A stretch of 64,000 bases of DNA from Prevotella sp. P5-108 (GCF_002251385.1 NZ_NPJJ01000018.1:186001-250000); one strand, 5' to 3'. Positions 33,272 through 43,422 are shown, numbered from the stretch's first letter. The notes: generated from the letters alone by a model not told the origin. Made by a program: numbers and translations.

Positions 33272-33387
33272 CTTTAATCTTTGCCGTCATTGTTTCATGC
33301 TCGCCGCCGATGGTTCCGACAGTTGTCGGGATGGTGGAGTGGGGCACGGGAATGATGCAAAGCCTAAAGGCCGCTCTCGCTAAAATA

Positions 33388-33918
33388 TTAAACCTGTATG
33401 AGAGATGTCACTTCGATATCGTCGTCGAAAGCATCTCGGCCATTGAGACCCTCATTGACAAGCTCGATGATGAAGTTGCAGTACACCTTTTTGGGGTTGA
33501 ACTTCTTGACCAGGTCACAGGCAGCCTTCATGGTTCCGCCGGTAGCGAGCAGGTCGTCGTGGAGCAACACCACATCGTTCTCGTTGATGGCGTCCTTGTG
33601 GATTTCGATGGTGTCGATGCCATACTCCTTGGCGTAGCTCTCCTGTACGGTCTCGCAGGGCAGCTTGCCCGGCTTGCGGCAGAGCACGATACCTGCGTTG
33701 AGCTGGAGTGCCACTGCCGACGACATCACAAAACCTCGGCTCTCGATACCCACAATCTTGGTAATGCCCTTGTCCTTGTAGAGGTCTACCATCTCATTGG
33801 TAATAATCTTAAGACATTCGGCGCTCTTGAAGAGTGTGGTTACATCTCTGAAATTTACGCCCTTGATTGGCCAGTCGGGAATGCAGCGTAAATTCTTCAT
33901 CAATACTTCGTTGTTCAT
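33388..33918 (-). CDS. apt: Adenine phosphoribosyltransferase
   Basis: A 176-residue purine salvage enzyme making AMP from adenine and PRPP. It carries PIKGVNFRDVTTLFK near the N-terminus, VGIESRGFVMSSAVA, and the PRPP-binding loop VVLLHDDLLATGGTMKAA. The ATG at 33918 gives MNNEVLMKNLRCIPDWP; an alternative ATG six codons on is possible. No promoter was seen in the 43 nt to mnmG, so it is probably co-transcribed with mnmG. It is flanked on both sides by parS-like palindromes. Confidence 0.96.
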   Translation of the reverse strand: MNNEVLMKNLRCIPDWPIKGVNFRDVTTLFKSAECLKIITNEMVDLYKDKGITKIVGIESRGFVMSSAVALQLNAGIVLCRKPGKLPCETVQESYAKEYGIDTIEIHKDAINENDVVLLHDDLLATGGTMKAACDLVKKFNPKKVYCNFIIELVNEGLNGRDAFDDDIEVTSLIQV

Positions 33919-33947
33919 TGCAATTATAATATTTATAGATTTATCCT

Positions 33948-33963
33948 TGTTTCACGTGAAACT
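33948..33963. promoter_or_regulatory. parS-like site at the 3' end of mnmG
   Basis: TGTTTCACGTGAAACT matches 15 of 16 bases of the parS consensus. It overlaps the last two bases of the mnmG stop codon. A more degenerate match (12/16) is at 32355-32370 inside uvrC. Confidence 0.75.
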
Positions 33964-35833
33964 ATCTTCCCATAAGTACCAGCAGCACATTGATGTCGCT
34001 GGGTGACACTCCAGGGATGCGGCTTGCCTGTGCCAGGGTCTCGGGGTTAATCTTCTCGAGCTTCTGGCGACCCTCGGTCGAGATTTCGTGGAGCTCGCTG
34101 TACTTGAAGCGGCCCCTAATCTTGATATTCTCCAGTCGGTGCATCTTGTCGGCAATGATGCGTTCGCGCTCGATGTAACCCTTATACTTGATTTTGATTT
34201 CTGCTGCCTCGCTGGTTTCCTCCTTGCGGTTGGGCAGACCCTCTATCAGTGCGCGGAGCTGGGGCACGGCGTCGGCCATCTGCTGGATGCTCACCTGGGG
34301 ACGGCTGACGAGGTCGGCGACCTTGCATCCCATGCGGAGTGGGGTAGTGCCGATGCTCTCGAGCCACGGGTTGATGTCGGCGGGCTTGACGCTGGTGCTG
34401 GCGCAGAAGTCAATGATGCGCTCTATGCCCTCGCGCTTCTGCAACCACCAGTCGTAGCGCTCGCGCGATGCCACTCCGAGGTGGTAGGCACGCTCAGTGA
34501 GTCGGGCGTCGGCATCATCCTGCCGCAGAAGTATACGGTATTCTGCGCGCGAGGTAAACATGCGGTAAGGCTCGTCGACCCCCTTGGTGGTGAGGTCGTC
34601 GATGAGCACACCTATATAACTCTCGTCGCGCGCCATGACAAACGGCTGGCCTCCGCCACACTTGATGGCAGCGTTGATGCCCGCCACGAGACCCTGACCT
34701 GCAGCCTCCTCGTAGCCCGTGGTGCCGTTGACCTGTCCGGCGAGGAAGAGTCCGCTGACGACCTTGGACTCCAGCGAGTGGTCGAGCTGGGTGGGGTCGA
34801 AGTAGTCGTACTCGATGGCGTAGCCCGGGCGATAGAAGCGCGCGTCGCGCAGTGCGGGGATGGCGTGGAGCGCCTGCAGCTGTATGTCGATAGGCATGCT
34901 CGACGAGAAGCCATTGAGATACATCTCGTTGGTATTCTCCCCTTCAGGCTCGAGAAACAGCGGGTGCTGCTCCTTGCCGGGAAAGGTGACGAGTTTGGTC
35001 TCTATCGACGGGCAGTAGCGCGGTCCGGTGCTCTGTATCTGCCCGTTGAAGAGCGGCGAGTCTGCCAGTCCGCTGCGGAGTATGTCGTGAGATTGCTTGT
35101 TGGTATAACAGGTCCAACAAGGCAGTTGCTGCAGTGTGCGGAGAGGAGCCATATAACTGAACTGATGAAATCCCTGTTCGCCGGGTTGCTCCTCTGTGTC
35201 TTCGAAGTGTACACTTCGTCGGTCGATGCGTACGGGTGTGCCCGTCTTCATACGCCCTACGCGTATGCCGTGGCTGGCTATGCTCTCGCTGAAGTTCAGG
35301 ACAGCCGGCTCGGCGCATCTGCCACCCGGCACCTTATGCTTGCCGATGTGCATGAGTCCGTTGAGGAATGTGCCTGCCGTCACCACCACCGCGCGGGCAT
35401 GGAATGTTACTCCCCAGATGGTGGTAACTCCCACAGCCACACCGTCTTTGACGATGAGTGTGTCTGCCTGGTCCTGCCAGATATCCAGATTGTCGGTGTG
35501 GTCAAGTATTTCGCGCCATTTCCAGATGAACTTTCCCCTGTCGCATTGCGCCCTTGGCGACCAAACGGCTGGGCCTTTTCCCTGATTGAGCATTCTGAAC
35601 TGTATGGCAGTGGCGTCGGTGACGATTCCGGTCTGACCGCCGAGAGCATCAATCTCCCTGACTATCTGTCCTTTAGCTATGCCACCGATGGCCGGGTTAC
35701 AGCTCATCTGTCCAATCTTGTTCATGTCCATAGTAATCAGGCACGTCCGAGCGCCCATCCGGGCAGCTGCGGCAGCGGCTTCGCAGCCTGCGTGTCCGCC
35801 TCCGATTACTATCACATCATAATCAAATTTCAT
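33962..35833 (-). CDS. mnmG: tRNA uridine-5-carboxymethylaminomethyl modification enzyme MnmG
   Basis: A 623-residue FAD protein which, with MnmE, modifies U34 of tRNAs. The Rossmann motif is [20 protein letters not shown] (residues 6-25), followed by the MnmG signatures [20 protein letters not shown] and [15 protein letters not shown], and later [20 protein letters not shown]. The C-terminal helical domain ends [16 protein letters not shown]. The start is the ATG at 35833 ([13 protein letters not shown]); the reading to 35944 crosses the promoter region. The gene is often near the replication origin, which agrees with adjacent parS-like sites. Confidence 0.97.
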   Translation of the reverse strand: MKFDYDVIVIGGGHAGCEAAAAAARMGARTCLITMDMNKIGQMSCNPAIGGIAKGQIVREIDALGGQTGIVTDATAIQFRMLNQGKGPAVWSPRAQCDRGKFIWKWREILDHTDNLDIWQDQADTLIVKDGVAVGVTTIWGVTFHARAVVVTAGTFLNGLMHIGKHKVPGGRCAEPAVLNFSESIASHGIRVGRMKTGTPVRIDRRSVHFEDTEEQPGEQGFHQFSYMAPLRTLQQLPCWTCYTNKQSHDILRSGLADSPLFNGQIQSTGPRYCPSIETKLVTFPGKEQHPLFLEPEGENTNEMYLNGFSSSMPIDIQLQALHAIPALRDARFYRPGYAIEYDYFDPTQLDHSLESKVVSGLFLAGQVNGTTGYEEAAGQGLVAGINAAIKCGGGQPFVMARDESYIGVLIDDLTTKGVDEPYRMFTSRAEYRILLRQDDADARLTERAYHLGVASRERYDWWLQKREGIERIIDFCASTSVKPADINPWLESIGTTPLRMGCKVADLVSRPQVSIQQMADAVPQLRALIEGLPNRKEETSEAAEIKIKYKGYIERERIIADKMHRLENIKIRGRFKYSELHEISTEGRQKLEKINPETLAQASRIPGVSPSDINVLLVLMGR

Positions 35834-35893
35834 TATGTTGTAATATTTTCCGCAAAAGTAAGAAATTAAATCCAATTTTTTGATGGTTTTGCT

Positions 35894-35923
35894 TTGAATT
35901 ATAATAAAAATATAGTATTTTTG
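35894..35923 (+). promoter_or_regulatory. Promoter of the fumarate reductase/succinate dehydrogenase operon
   Basis: TTG (35894-35896), exactly 19 nt, then TATTTTTG (35916-35923). The leader to the first gene is ~125 nt of AT-rich sequence. Confidence 0.8.
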
Positions 35924-36053
35924 CATCCGCTGAGCCTCTATCATACCTTATAATAATGTGCGAGCAGTCATTTTAGGGTCTATGATAGTGGCTCCCGGTA
36001 GTATTGTCATGATATACATTACTAACAATTAAATAATTAAATTACAATCATTT

Positions 36054-36731
36054 ATGTGGTTAATCAATTCATCTATTGGTAGAAAGGTAGTGATGTCTGT
36101 AACCGGCATTGCGCTTATCCTTTTTCTGACGTTCCATTGCTGTATGAACGTTGTAGCCCTATTTTCGGGTAAAGCCTACAACATGATTTGTGAGTTGCTT
36201 GGTGCCAACTGGTATGCCCTCGTGGCTACTCTTGGTCTGGCTGCTCTCGCAGTGTGTCACATCGTGTACGCGTTTATCCTCACCGCACAGAACCGTCGTG
36301 CGCGTGGCGCTTCACGCTACGAGGTAACCGTCAAGCCCGAGAAGGTAGAGTGGGCTTCGCAGAACATGCTCGTGCTGGGTATCATCATCCTGCTGGGTCT
36401 GCTGCTCCACCTCTTCAACTTCTGGTACAACATGATGTTTGCCGAGCTTACCGGCATGGCTGTTGGTCATCTGCCCTCTGACGGCTTCGCCTTCATCCAG
36501 GACACCTTCAAGAATCCTGTTTATGTAGTGCTGTATCTCGTGTGGCTTGCCGCTCTGTGGTTCCACCTCGCTCACGGTTTCTGGAGTTCTATGCAGACAC
36601 TCGGCGTAAGTGGCAAGGTATGGTTCAAGCGTTGGCAGTGCATCAGCGTGGTTTACACCAGTCTGCTCATGCTCGCCTTTGTAGTAGTGGTTCTGGCTTT
36701 TGCCTTCAATTGTGCCCCCAGCCTCTGCTGA
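36054..36731 (+). CDS. frdC: Fumarate reductase/succinate dehydrogenase cytochrome b subunit
   Basis: A 225-residue integral membrane protein with five hydrophobic helices, beginning at ~15-38 (KVVMSVTGIALILFLTFHCC). It has several membrane His residues suited to bind two haems b (for example FHCCMN, CHIVYAF, LLHLFNF, FHLAHGF). It anchors subunits A and B to the inner membrane and links them to menaquinone. This is the single-polypeptide, di-haem type B anchor usual in Bacteroidetes. Gene order C-A-B matches. The physiological direction in gut Bacteroidales is usually fumarate reduction to succinate. Confidence 0.94.
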   Translation: MWLINSSIGRKVVMSVTGIALILFLTFHCCMNVVALFSGKAYNMICELLGANWYALVATLGLAALAVCHIVYAFILTAQNRRARGASRYEVTVKPEKVEWASQNMLVLGIIILLGLLLHLFNFWYNMMFAELTGMAVGHLPSDGFAFIQDTFKNPVYVVLYLVWLAALWFHLAHGFWSSMQTLGVSGKVWFKRWQCISVVYTSLLMLAFVVVVLAFAFNCAPSLC

Positions 36732-36780
36732 ATCGCCTAAGTAATTAATTCATGTAACAATCGAAAAAGTAATAGTAATT

Positions 36781-38763
36781 ATGGCTAAGACTTTAAATTC
36801 AAGAATACCCGAGGGTCCAGTAGCTGAGAAATGGACCAATTACAAGGCTCATCAGCGCCTGGTTAACCCCAAGAACAAACTCAAGCTCGATGTCATCGTC
36901 GTAGGTACAGGTCTGGCTGGTGCCAGTGCTGCCGCCTCACTCGGCGAGATGGGATTCAACGTGCTCAACTTCTGCATCCAGGACTCTCCCCGTCGTGCTC
37001 ACTCTATCGCCGCCCAGGGTGGTATCAATGCCGCCAAGAACTATCAGAACGACGGCGACTCTGTATATCGCCTTTTCTATGACACCGTAAAGGGTGGTGA
37101 CTATCGTGCCCGCGAGGCCAACGTCTACCGTCTGGCTGAGGTGTCTAACAATATCATCGACCAGTGTGTAGCCCAGGGTGTACCTTTCGCCCGCGAGTAT
37201 GGTGGTATGCTTGCCAACCGCTCTTTTGGTGGTGCCCAGGTTTCACGTACCTTCTATGCCAAGGGTCAGACCGGCCAGCAGCTGCTGCTCGGTGCCTACT
37301 CTTCTCTGAGCCGCATGGTTCAGGCTGGCAAGGTGAAGCTCTACACCCGCTACGAGATGGAGGATGTGGTAATCGTTGACGGCCACGCCCGTGGTATCAT
37401 CGCCAAGAACCTGGTGAGCGGCGAGCTCGAGCGCTTCTCTGCCAATGCTGTGGTTATCGCCACCGGTGGTTATGGCAACACCTACTTCCTCTCTACCAAT
37501 GCCATGGGCTGCAACTGTACAGCTGCTGTACAGTGTTATCGTAAGGGTGCCTACTTCGCTAACCCCTGCTACGTACAGATACACCCCACCTGTATCCCTG
37601 TTCACGGTGACAAGCAGAGCAAACTTACCCTAATGTCTGAGTCGCTGCGTAACGACGGCCGTATCTGGGTGCCCAAGAAGCTCGAAGACGCCAAGAAGCT
37701 GCAGGCTGGCGAGATCAAGGGTTCTGATATACCCGAGGAAGACCGCGACTATTACTTGGAGCGTCGCTATCCTGCCTTCGGTAACCTCGTTCCGCGCGAC
37801 GTGGCCTCACGTGCAGCCAAGGAGCGCTGCGACAAGGGCTATGGCGTTAACAACACTGGCCTGGCCGTGTTCCTCGACTTCTCTGAGTCTATCAACCGCC
37901 TCGGTATCGACGTTATCCTCCAGCGTTACGGCAACCTCTTCGACATGTACGAGGAGATTACAGACGTTAATCCTGGTGAAGTGGCCCGCGAGATTGACGG
38001 TGTGAAGTACTACAATCCTATGATGATCTTCCCCGCTATCCACTACACCATGGGTGGTATCTGGGTTGACTACGAGCTGCAGACCACAGTTCCCGGCCTC
38101 TTTGCCATTGGCGAGTGCAACTTCTCTGACCACGGTGCCAACCGTTTGGGCGCTTCTGCCCTTATGCAGGGTCTGGCTGACGGTTACTTCGTACTGCCTT
38201 ACACCATCCAGAACTACCTGGCCAACCAGGATCTCTGGCCCCGTCTCTCTACCGACCTGCCCGAGTTTGCTGAAGCTGAGAAAGGCGTTCAGGCTGAGAT
38301 TGACCGCCTGATGAACATCCATGGCAAGCGTTCTGTCGACTCTATCCACAAGGAGCTGGGCCACATTATGTGGGAGCATGTGGGCATGGGCCGCACCAAG
38401 GAGGGCCTTGAGAAAGGTCTGCAGCTGCTCAAAGGCATCCGCGACGAGTTCAATACCAACCTCTTCATCCCTGGCACCAAGGAAGGGCTTAACGTCGAGC
38501 TCGACAAGGCCATCCATCTGCGCGACTTCATCCTCATGGGCGAGCTTATCGCCTACGACGCCCTGCACCGCGAGGAGAGCTGCGGCGGTCACTTCCGTGA
38601 GGAGTACCAGACTGAGGAAGGTGAGGCCAAGCGCGACGACGAAAACTTCTTCTATGTAGGCTGCTGGGAATACCAGGGCGACGACACCAAGGCTCCTGAA
38701 CTCATCAAGGAACCGCTGGAGTATGAGGCAATTAAGGTTCAAACACGTAACTATAAGAATTAA
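36781..38763 (+). CDS. frdA: Fumarate reductase/succinate dehydrogenase flavoprotein subunit
   Basis: A 660-residue catalytic subunit with covalent FAD. The nucleotide-binding fold is [20 protein letters not shown] (~38-57), and the flavin-linking His lies in [18 protein letters not shown]. Catalytic residues are in [13 protein letters not shown] and the Arg-containing [20 protein letters not shown] contacts near the C-terminus are in [20 protein letters not shown]. It sits on the cytoplasmic face bound to FrdB. It starts 49 nt after frdC. Confidence 0.97.
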   Translation: MAKTLNSRIPEGPVAEKWTNYKAHQRLVNPKNKLKLDVIVVGTGLAGASAAASLGEMGFNVLNFCIQDSPRRAHSIAAQGGINAAKNYQNDGDSVYRLFYDTVKGGDYRAREANVYRLAEVSNNIIDQCVAQGVPFAREYGGMLANRSFGGAQVSRTFYAKGQTGQQLLLGAYSSLSRMVQAGKVKLYTRYEMEDVVIVDGHARGIIAKNLVSGELERFSANAVVIATGGYGNTYFLSTNAMGCNCTAAVQCYRKGAYFANPCYVQIHPTCIPVHGDKQSKLTLMSESLRNDGRIWVPKKLEDAKKLQAGEIKGSDIPEEDRDYYLERRYPAFGNLVPRDVASRAAKERCDKGYGVNNTGLAVFLDFSESINRLGIDVILQRYGNLFDMYEEITDVNPGEVAREIDGVKYYNPMMIFPAIHYTMGGIWVDYELQTTVPGLFAIGECNFSDHGANRLGASALMQGLADGYFVLPYTIQNYLANQDLWPRLSTDLPEFAEAEKGVQAEIDRLMNIHGKRSVDSIHKELGHIMWEHVGMGRTKEGLEKGLQLLKGIRDEFNTNLFIPGTKEGLNVELDKAIHLRDFILMGELIAYDALHREESCGGHFREEYQTEEGEAKRDDENFFYVGCWEYQGDDTKAPELIKEPLEYEAIKVQTRNYKN

Positions 38764-38768
38764 TAATC

Positions 38769-39527
38769 ATGGCTAAGAATATATCATTCACACTTAAGTA
38801 TTGGAAACAGAACGGCCCCAAAGACAAGGGTCATTTCGATACACACGAGATGAAGAACATCCCCGATGATACCTCGTTCCTTGAGATGCTCGACATCCTC
38901 AACGAGGAGCTTATCGAGGCTGGTCAGGAGCCTTTCGTTTTCGATCACGACTGCCGCGAGGGTATCTGCGGTATGTGCTCACTCTACATTAACGGTGTGC
39001 CCCACGGCAAGACCGAGCGTGGCGCTACCACCTGTCAGCTCTACATGCGCCGCTTCAACGATGGCGATGTCATCACCGTAGAGCCCTGGCGCTCGGCCGG
39101 TTTCCCTGTTATCAAGGACTGTATGGTAGACCGTGGTGCCTTTGACAAGATTATCCAGGCTGGTGGCTACACCTCTGTCCGCACAGGTCAGGCTCAGGAT
39201 GCCAACGCCATCCTTATCTCTAAGGAGGCTGCCGACGAGGCCATGGACTGCGCTACCTGTATCGGCTGCGGTGCCTGTGTGGCTGCCTGCAAGAACGGCT
39301 CGGCCATGCTCTTCGTCAGCTCTAAGGTAAGTCAGCTCGCACTGCTGCCCCAGGGCCGTCCGGAGGCTGCCAAGCGTGCCAAGGCCATGATAGCCAAGAT
39401 GGATGAACTCGGATTTGGTAACTGTACCAACACCCGCGCCTGCGAGGCCGTGTGTCCTAAGAACGAGACTATCGCTAACATAGCTCGCCTTAACCGCGAG
39501 TTTATCAGCGCCAAGCTCAGCGACTAA
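38769..39527 (+). CDS. frdB: Fumarate reductase/succinate dehydrogenase iron-sulfur subunit
   Basis: A 252-residue electron-transfer subunit. The [2Fe-2S] ligands lie in CREGICGMC and the later Cys of GATTCQL. The second cluster is in [17 protein letters not shown], and the third is completed by [13 protein letters not shown]. It passes electrons between the haem subunit and the flavin. It follows frdA by 5 nt, so the two are translationally linked. Confidence 0.97.
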   Translation: MAKNISFTLKYWKQNGPKDKGHFDTHEMKNIPDDTSFLEMLDILNEELIEAGQEPFVFDHDCREGICGMCSLYINGVPHGKTERGATTCQLYMRRFNDGDVITVEPWRSAGFPVIKDCMVDRGAFDKIIQAGGYTSVRTGQAQDANAILISKEAADEAMDCATCIGCGACVAACKNGSAMLFVSSKVSQLALLPQGRPEAAKRAKAMIAKMDELGFGNCTNTRACEAVCPKNETIANIARLNREFISAKLSD

Positions 39528-39549
39528 CACGTCGCCACAGCATACAGCT

Positions 39550-39600
39550 AAAGAGCCCTGCAAGCACCCTCACCGGGTAGCCTTGCAGGGCTCTTTTTTA
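39550..39600 (+). terminator. Terminator of the frdCAB operon
   Basis: AAAGAGCCCTGCAAG (39550-39564) pairs with CTTGCAGGGCTCTTT and continues into TTTTTA. A classical intrinsic terminator. Confidence 0.92.
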
Positions 39601-39735
39601 GTCTGTCGTCATCGCGGGTTTAGCAGTGGTCTCCCTCGTCCGCCCCCTTATAACTTGCTTTCTGCATAAGGCTTTTCCATGATTTATAACTGCCACTGTT
39701 TTAGTTGGTTATAAATCTCTCTCTTCATACAGGTA

Positions 39736-39818
39736 CACTTTTATGAGGGAATAATTGCTGCAAATATACACTTTTATGAGGGAATAATCAAGTCCTCGGT
39801 ACACTTTTATGAGGGAAT
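39736..39818. repeat. Three inverted copies of the 33-nt-period repeat
   Basis: CACTTTTATGAGGGA occurs at 39736, 39769 and 39802, exactly 33 nt apart, with unrelated spacers. It is the reverse complement of the core at 7583-7700. Confidence 0.9.
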
Positions 39819-40067
39819 GATGGCTCCCGTCACCTTCGGATCCCTTGTCCGTGGCCCCGCCATGTCCTCTCTGTCCAGGCCCTTATCCCCCTCCGCCCCC
39901 CTTATTCTCCGCAAAAATGGGGTGAATATGCGGAGAATAGCGCAGATAATCGTCGCAAAACTTGCGCGGGCTGCCGAAGAGTAGAGCTTTACTCCCGTGC
40001 TCGTCCGAGTGGTAATTGTCCTTATCCTGATACGCATAGGTGTATTAATAGCCGTTACCGGATGAAA

Positions 40068-40100
40068 AGTAAAAAGGTAAAAAGGTAAAAGGGTAAAAAG
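40068..40100. repeat. Short AAAAGGTA-type simple repeats
   Basis: AAAAAGGT or AAAAGGGT occurs four times in a row at ~8-9-nt spacing. A similar run of AAAAGTA units is at 43207-43279. In both places a GACCGACCTTT-type array lies within ~150 nt. Confidence 0.6.
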
Positions 40101-40153
40101 CGCTGGACAGGTTACTTCCCTAATGTTAGGGATAGTAATCATACTAATCGTAG

Positions 40154-40237
40154 AAACCGACCTTTACGTTTCCCGGAGCCGTCATTAGCGAGCTGGGAGC
40201 CGTCATTAGAAACGTGGAGACCGGTCTTTTCATTTTC
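40154..40237. repeat. Four 21-nt units, GGAGCCGTCATTAG type
   Basis: Units start at 40154, 40175, 40196 and 40217. The middle two share GGAGCCGTCATTAG; the outer ones carry ACCGACCTTT and GACCGGTCTTTT. An inverted relative is at 43338-43422. The whole gap 39601-40657 has no recognisable gene. Confidence 0.8.
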
Positions 40238-40434
40238 CGTGGTTCCTGCCTTGGCAGCGCTTGCCATTTTTGCATCCCTCTTGGGGGCTTGGGGCCATTT
40301 ATCTTTTTGTTTTTCTTTGAAGTTGGGCGTTAGTTGGTTGGTCGGAGCCGTCTCAAGGTCTGCTTTTAGTGTTATTTAACTATCGTTGCGTGCAGTTTTA
40401 ACATTTATATTGCTTTTTTGTAACATTACCGCTG

Positions 40435-40442
40435 TAATTTTG
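40435..40442 (+). promoter_or_regulatory. -7 box upstream of the secreted protein gene
   Basis: TAATTTTG fits TAnnTTTG, with a possible TTG at 40410-40412 (22-nt spacer). It would give a ~200-nt leader to the gene at 40658. A 45-codon frame beginning at 40446 would start at or before the transcription start, so I do not call it. Confidence 0.4.
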
Positions 40443-40657
40443 CAAATGAAGTCTAAAATATTTGAAGTAACGACCATCGCTTTGTCCATCGCAGTATGCT
40501 TGTGGGTTCGTGGTGCTCATCATCTTCTTACCCCGTCAACCAACTATGGCCCTGAGGACGGTCATCGCCCCACCGCCTATTAACCATATAGTGCTAACAT
40601 ATATATCGCAAACTCTAATAAACATCTGGAATTATAAACTATTAAATAATTAATTTT

Positions 40658-42619
40658 ATGACAAAACATTTACGATTATTAATGCTGGCTCTCCTTGCAA
40701 TAATTTGTACGGGGGGGGTAAAGGCAGCTGTAGGTGATACCTACAAGTTAGTTACACCTACCGATGAACTTAAAGCTGGTGATGTGATAGTAATAGGATG
40801 TAAACAGTATGCTAAAGCTATGGGTGCTCAAAAAACAAACAATCGAGCTGCAGTTGACATTACTATTACTAATGGCGTCTTCTCTTTTGTAGATGGTATT
40901 GAAGAACTTACTTTGAAGAAAGTAAATGAGAAATGGCAACTTGTTACTTCTGATGGAAAATATCTTTATCAACCTGACAAAAACAAGCTACAGTCAACTG
41001 ATGATGCTTCTAACACAAATACCCAAGCCTCTATCTCGTTTACGTCTGTTGGAAATTCTACAATTTGTTTTGGTAAATTTACTTCGTTCATCAAACTGAA
41101 TATAAACCCATACTGTTTCTCTTGTTATGCTTCCTCTACTAGTAACACATATATTGTACAAATCTACAAGAAACAAGATTCTGGTAAGACAGCTACTACT
41201 ATTGCTTTTGCTGAAGGGATAGAGAACGCTACAGTTACCGTGAAAGACGGTGAGACTTTTAAGGGCTATACAGCTACATGTACTACCGAGGGAGCTAAAG
41301 GTGACATCAAATATAGTAGCAGCAATACAGATGTGGCTACCGTAGACAAAAGCACCGGTGCTGTAACCATGGGTAGCAAATATGGGAAGACAGTTATCAC
41401 TGCTCAGTTTATCGGAACAGGCGGTTATGCCAACTCTAACAAGATTAGCTATACTATAGAACATAAAGGTGCCTATGCTTTCTATGAGTCGTTTGATAAA
41501 TGTGATGGAAAAGCTGGATGGTCAGGTGGTGCTGCTGCTGCAGGTGCATGGGACCAAGATAAATTAGATAATGCTTGGACTAGAAATGGAACAGTACTCT
41601 TGGGTGATGGCTGCATCAGAATAGGAAAGAATGCATCATCTGTCTCCACACCTACCATCAAGGTGGCTGGAAAGGCTAAATTAACGTTTAAAGCAGGTGC
41701 TTGGCAAGGAGATAATACCAAAGTTAAAATTGAAATTTCAGAAGGAACATTAACTTATGGTGATAACACACCTGCTAAATCGGTTACGATATCTCCAACT
41801 CAAGGAAAATGGGATGATTATGAGATGATAATTACAGGTGCTACTTCTTTTACATTGACATTTAGTAATTCCACGAAAAGTTATCGTTTCTTCCTTGATG
41901 AGGTGATGGTTAAGGAGATAGCTGCTGCTGATGTTACACTTGATGAGGAAAGGGATAATGTTGTAGAGGCAGCAGAAAATGCTAATGTAACCTTGAAGCG
42001 TACCCTCTATGCAGATGGAGGATGGAATACCCTTTGCCTGCCGTTCTCTCTTACCGATGAACAGACCAAAGCTGCGTTTGGCGATGATGTGGAGCTGCGT
42101 ACATTAGAGTCTGTCAGTGGCAACACTTTGACCTTTGCCAAAGCTACGGGTATAACAGCAGGTGTGCCTTGTCTTATAAAGGTTAGCAAAGTAGCCAAGG
42201 ATAACACCTATACATTCACAGGTGTATCAGTCAAGGCTATTAAAGCAGATGCCAAAAAATATGTTATGGATGAAAGTCGTACATTTGTAGGCATTTATGC
42301 CCCTATGGATGTAGCAACGAAGTTTGAGAAAGATGGAAATGCGCTTTTCCTTGGCGAGGCCAACAAGTTCTACAAGGCTAAGGCTGGTACTACGATGAAT
42401 GCTTTCCGTGCTTTCTTCCTTGTCCCTGCAAGCACCGATACCCAGGCGCTTAGGGCTGTTATTGACGGAACCACTACGGGTATAGACGACCTGAATATAG
42501 ACACGGTCAAGGCCGATGGCCGCGTGTATAACCTGAATGGGCAGTGTGTAGGCTATAGCCTTGAGGGCCTCAAGGCTGGTATATATATCCAGAATGGTAA
42601 GAAGGTAATTAAGAAATAA
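40658..42619 (+). CDS. Large secreted protein with Ig-like domain and Prevotella-type C-terminus
   Basis: A 653-residue protein with a signal peptide (MTKHLRLLMLALLAIICTGG). The N-terminal part (~25-175) is beta-rich (YKLVTPTDELKAGDVIVIGC). A Big_2-like Ig domain at ~180-270 includes GDIKYSSSNTDVATVDKSTG. A lectin-like jelly-roll region follows, and then a segment (TLYADGGWNTLCLPFSLTDE) common in Prevotella surface proteins. The C-terminus GRVYNLNGQCVG...LKAGIYIQNGKKVIKK resembles a secretion/anchoring tail of type IX-like or Prevotella-specific kind. The gene is visibly AT-richer than its neighbours, which hints at recent acquisition or relaxed expression. Function unknown; no catalytic residues seen. 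Confidence 0.8.
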   Translation: MTKHLRLLMLALLAIICTGGVKAAVGDTYKLVTPTDELKAGDVIVIGCKQYAKAMGAQKTNNRAAVDITITNGVFSFVDGIEELTLKKVNEKWQLVTSDGKYLYQPDKNKLQSTDDASNTNTQASISFTSVGNSTICFGKFTSFIKLNINPYCFSCYASSTSNTYIVQIYKKQDSGKTATTIAFAEGIENATVTVKDGETFKGYTATCTTEGAKGDIKYSSSNTDVATVDKSTGAVTMGSKYGKTVITAQFIGTGGYANSNKISYTIEHKGAYAFYESFDKCDGKAGWSGGAAAAGAWDQDKLDNAWTRNGTVLLGDGCIRIGKNASSVSTPTIKVAGKAKLTFKAGAWQGDNTKVKIEISEGTLTYGDNTPAKSVTISPTQGKWDDYEMIITGATSFTLTFSNSTKSYRFFLDEVMVKEIAAADVTLDEERDNVVEAAENANVTLKRTLYADGGWNTLCLPFSLTDEQTKAAFGDDVELRTLESVSGNTLTFAKATGITAGVPCLIKVSKVAKDNTYTFTGVSVKAIKADAKKYVMDESRTFVGIYAPMDVATKFEKDGNALFLGEANKFYKAKAGTTMNAFRAFFLVPASTDTQALRAVIDGTTTGIDDLNIDTVKADGRVYNLNGQCVGYSLEGLKAGIYIQNGKKVIKK

Positions 42620-42643
42620 CATAATCTAAAAGATATTACGACT

Positions 42644-42844
42644 ATGAACAAGAAATCATATATCACCCCACAGACTGAGCAAATAATAATAGCAAATGAT
42701 GCCATCCTGGCTGGTTCTCTCTCTGGTAATGGCATGTCGGGTACTTATGGTGATGAACCCGAAGCAGACCAGGGCTATGCCCGTGCTCCCCGTTTCAACC
42801 AGTGGGAAGACATTGACGAGACCAACGGGTACGCGGAAAAGTAA
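42644..42844 (+). CDS. Small protein of 66 residues, possible leader-type peptide
   Basis: The sequence begins MNKKSYITPQTEQIIIANDA and continues with ILAGSLSGNGMSG, then an acidic region and RAPRFNQWEDIDE. It starts 24 nt after the large secreted protein and is followed by a good terminator, so it is probably the last gene of that transcript. The N-terminal pattern (xYxxPQTExI...LAGS) recalls numerous short Prevotella/Bacteroidales proteins of unknown role. No transmembrane segment. Confidence 0.65.
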   Translation: MNKKSYITPQTEQIIIANDAILAGSLSGNGMSGTYGDEPEADQGYARAPRFNQWEDIDETNGYAEK

Positions 42845-42893
42845 ATATAAGGTAACGTGAGCTACCCTTAGTGGGTGCCCCGATATATGGCAG

Positions 42894-42940
42894 ACGCGCT
42901 GTAAGGTGTGGGAGTGGTTCCCAGCCTTGCAGCGCGTTTT
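42894..42940 (+). terminator. Terminator after the 66-residue gene
   Basis: ACGCGCTGTAAGG pairs with CCTTGCAGCGCGT (one G-U), with an inner GGGA/TCCC pairing, followed by six T. Confidence 0.9.
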
Positions 42941-43337
42941 TTATAGGAAACAGCCCTAACCGTTCCGATGGGGGAGTGCTGTTTTAGTTTTGGGGCGATA
43001 GCTCCCACAGGGCTGTATCTCCATAAAAATATGGAAATTGCTTGTTTTATTGCTAAATAAAAATTAACTTTGCGACCCGTGTGGGCAACGTGCAAGCCTG
43101 TGTGGCCAGCGCGTGCTGGTTGCGGAGGCATCCCCGTCACATCCGAAGTTCCCGCAAATATTCCCGCAACCATCGTGAGAAATACAAAGACCGACCTCCA
43201 CGAAGCAAAGTAAAAAGATAAAATGGTGAAAAAGGACTTTGAAAAGTAAAAAAGTAAAAAGGTAGAAAAGTAAAAAGGGTGGTCTGCTTGCTGATGCCGG
43301 CTGCCTGCACGCCCGTGGTAGCTATGGGAGAAGAAAA
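42941..43337. other. Intergenic region with simple repeats, no gene
   Basis: Contains AAAAGTA-type simple repeats at 43207-43279 and leads into the 21-nt array at 43338-43422. Two GTTCCCGCAAAT/ATTCCCGCAACC boxes occur near 43150. No gene recognised. Confidence 0.55.
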
Positions 43338-43422
43338 GACCGACCTTTGGCCGTCTCATGACGGCTCCCAGCTCGCTAAAGACGGCTCCCAGAATAGAAA
43401 CGAGCGGTCTTTCGTAAATTGC
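43338..43422. repeat. 21-nt array, inverted relative of 40154-40237
   Basis: GACGGCTCCCAG occurs at 43360 and 43381, 21 nt apart, flanked by GACCGACCTTTGG at 43338 and GAGCGGTCTTTCG at 43402. The central units are the reverse complement of the 40175 and 40196 units. Confidence 0.8.

Noticed and set aside
35834..36053. AT-rich gap between mnmG and frdC as the replication origin
   Set aside because: I see no DnaA-box cluster (TTATNCACA) and the AT-richness is explained by the divergent promoter.
40446..40583. 45-codon frame (MKSKIFEVTTIALSIAVCLW) as a small gene
   Set aside because: The ATG lies 3 nt after a -7 box, hence at or before the transcription start. There is a hydrophobic stretch but no other support.
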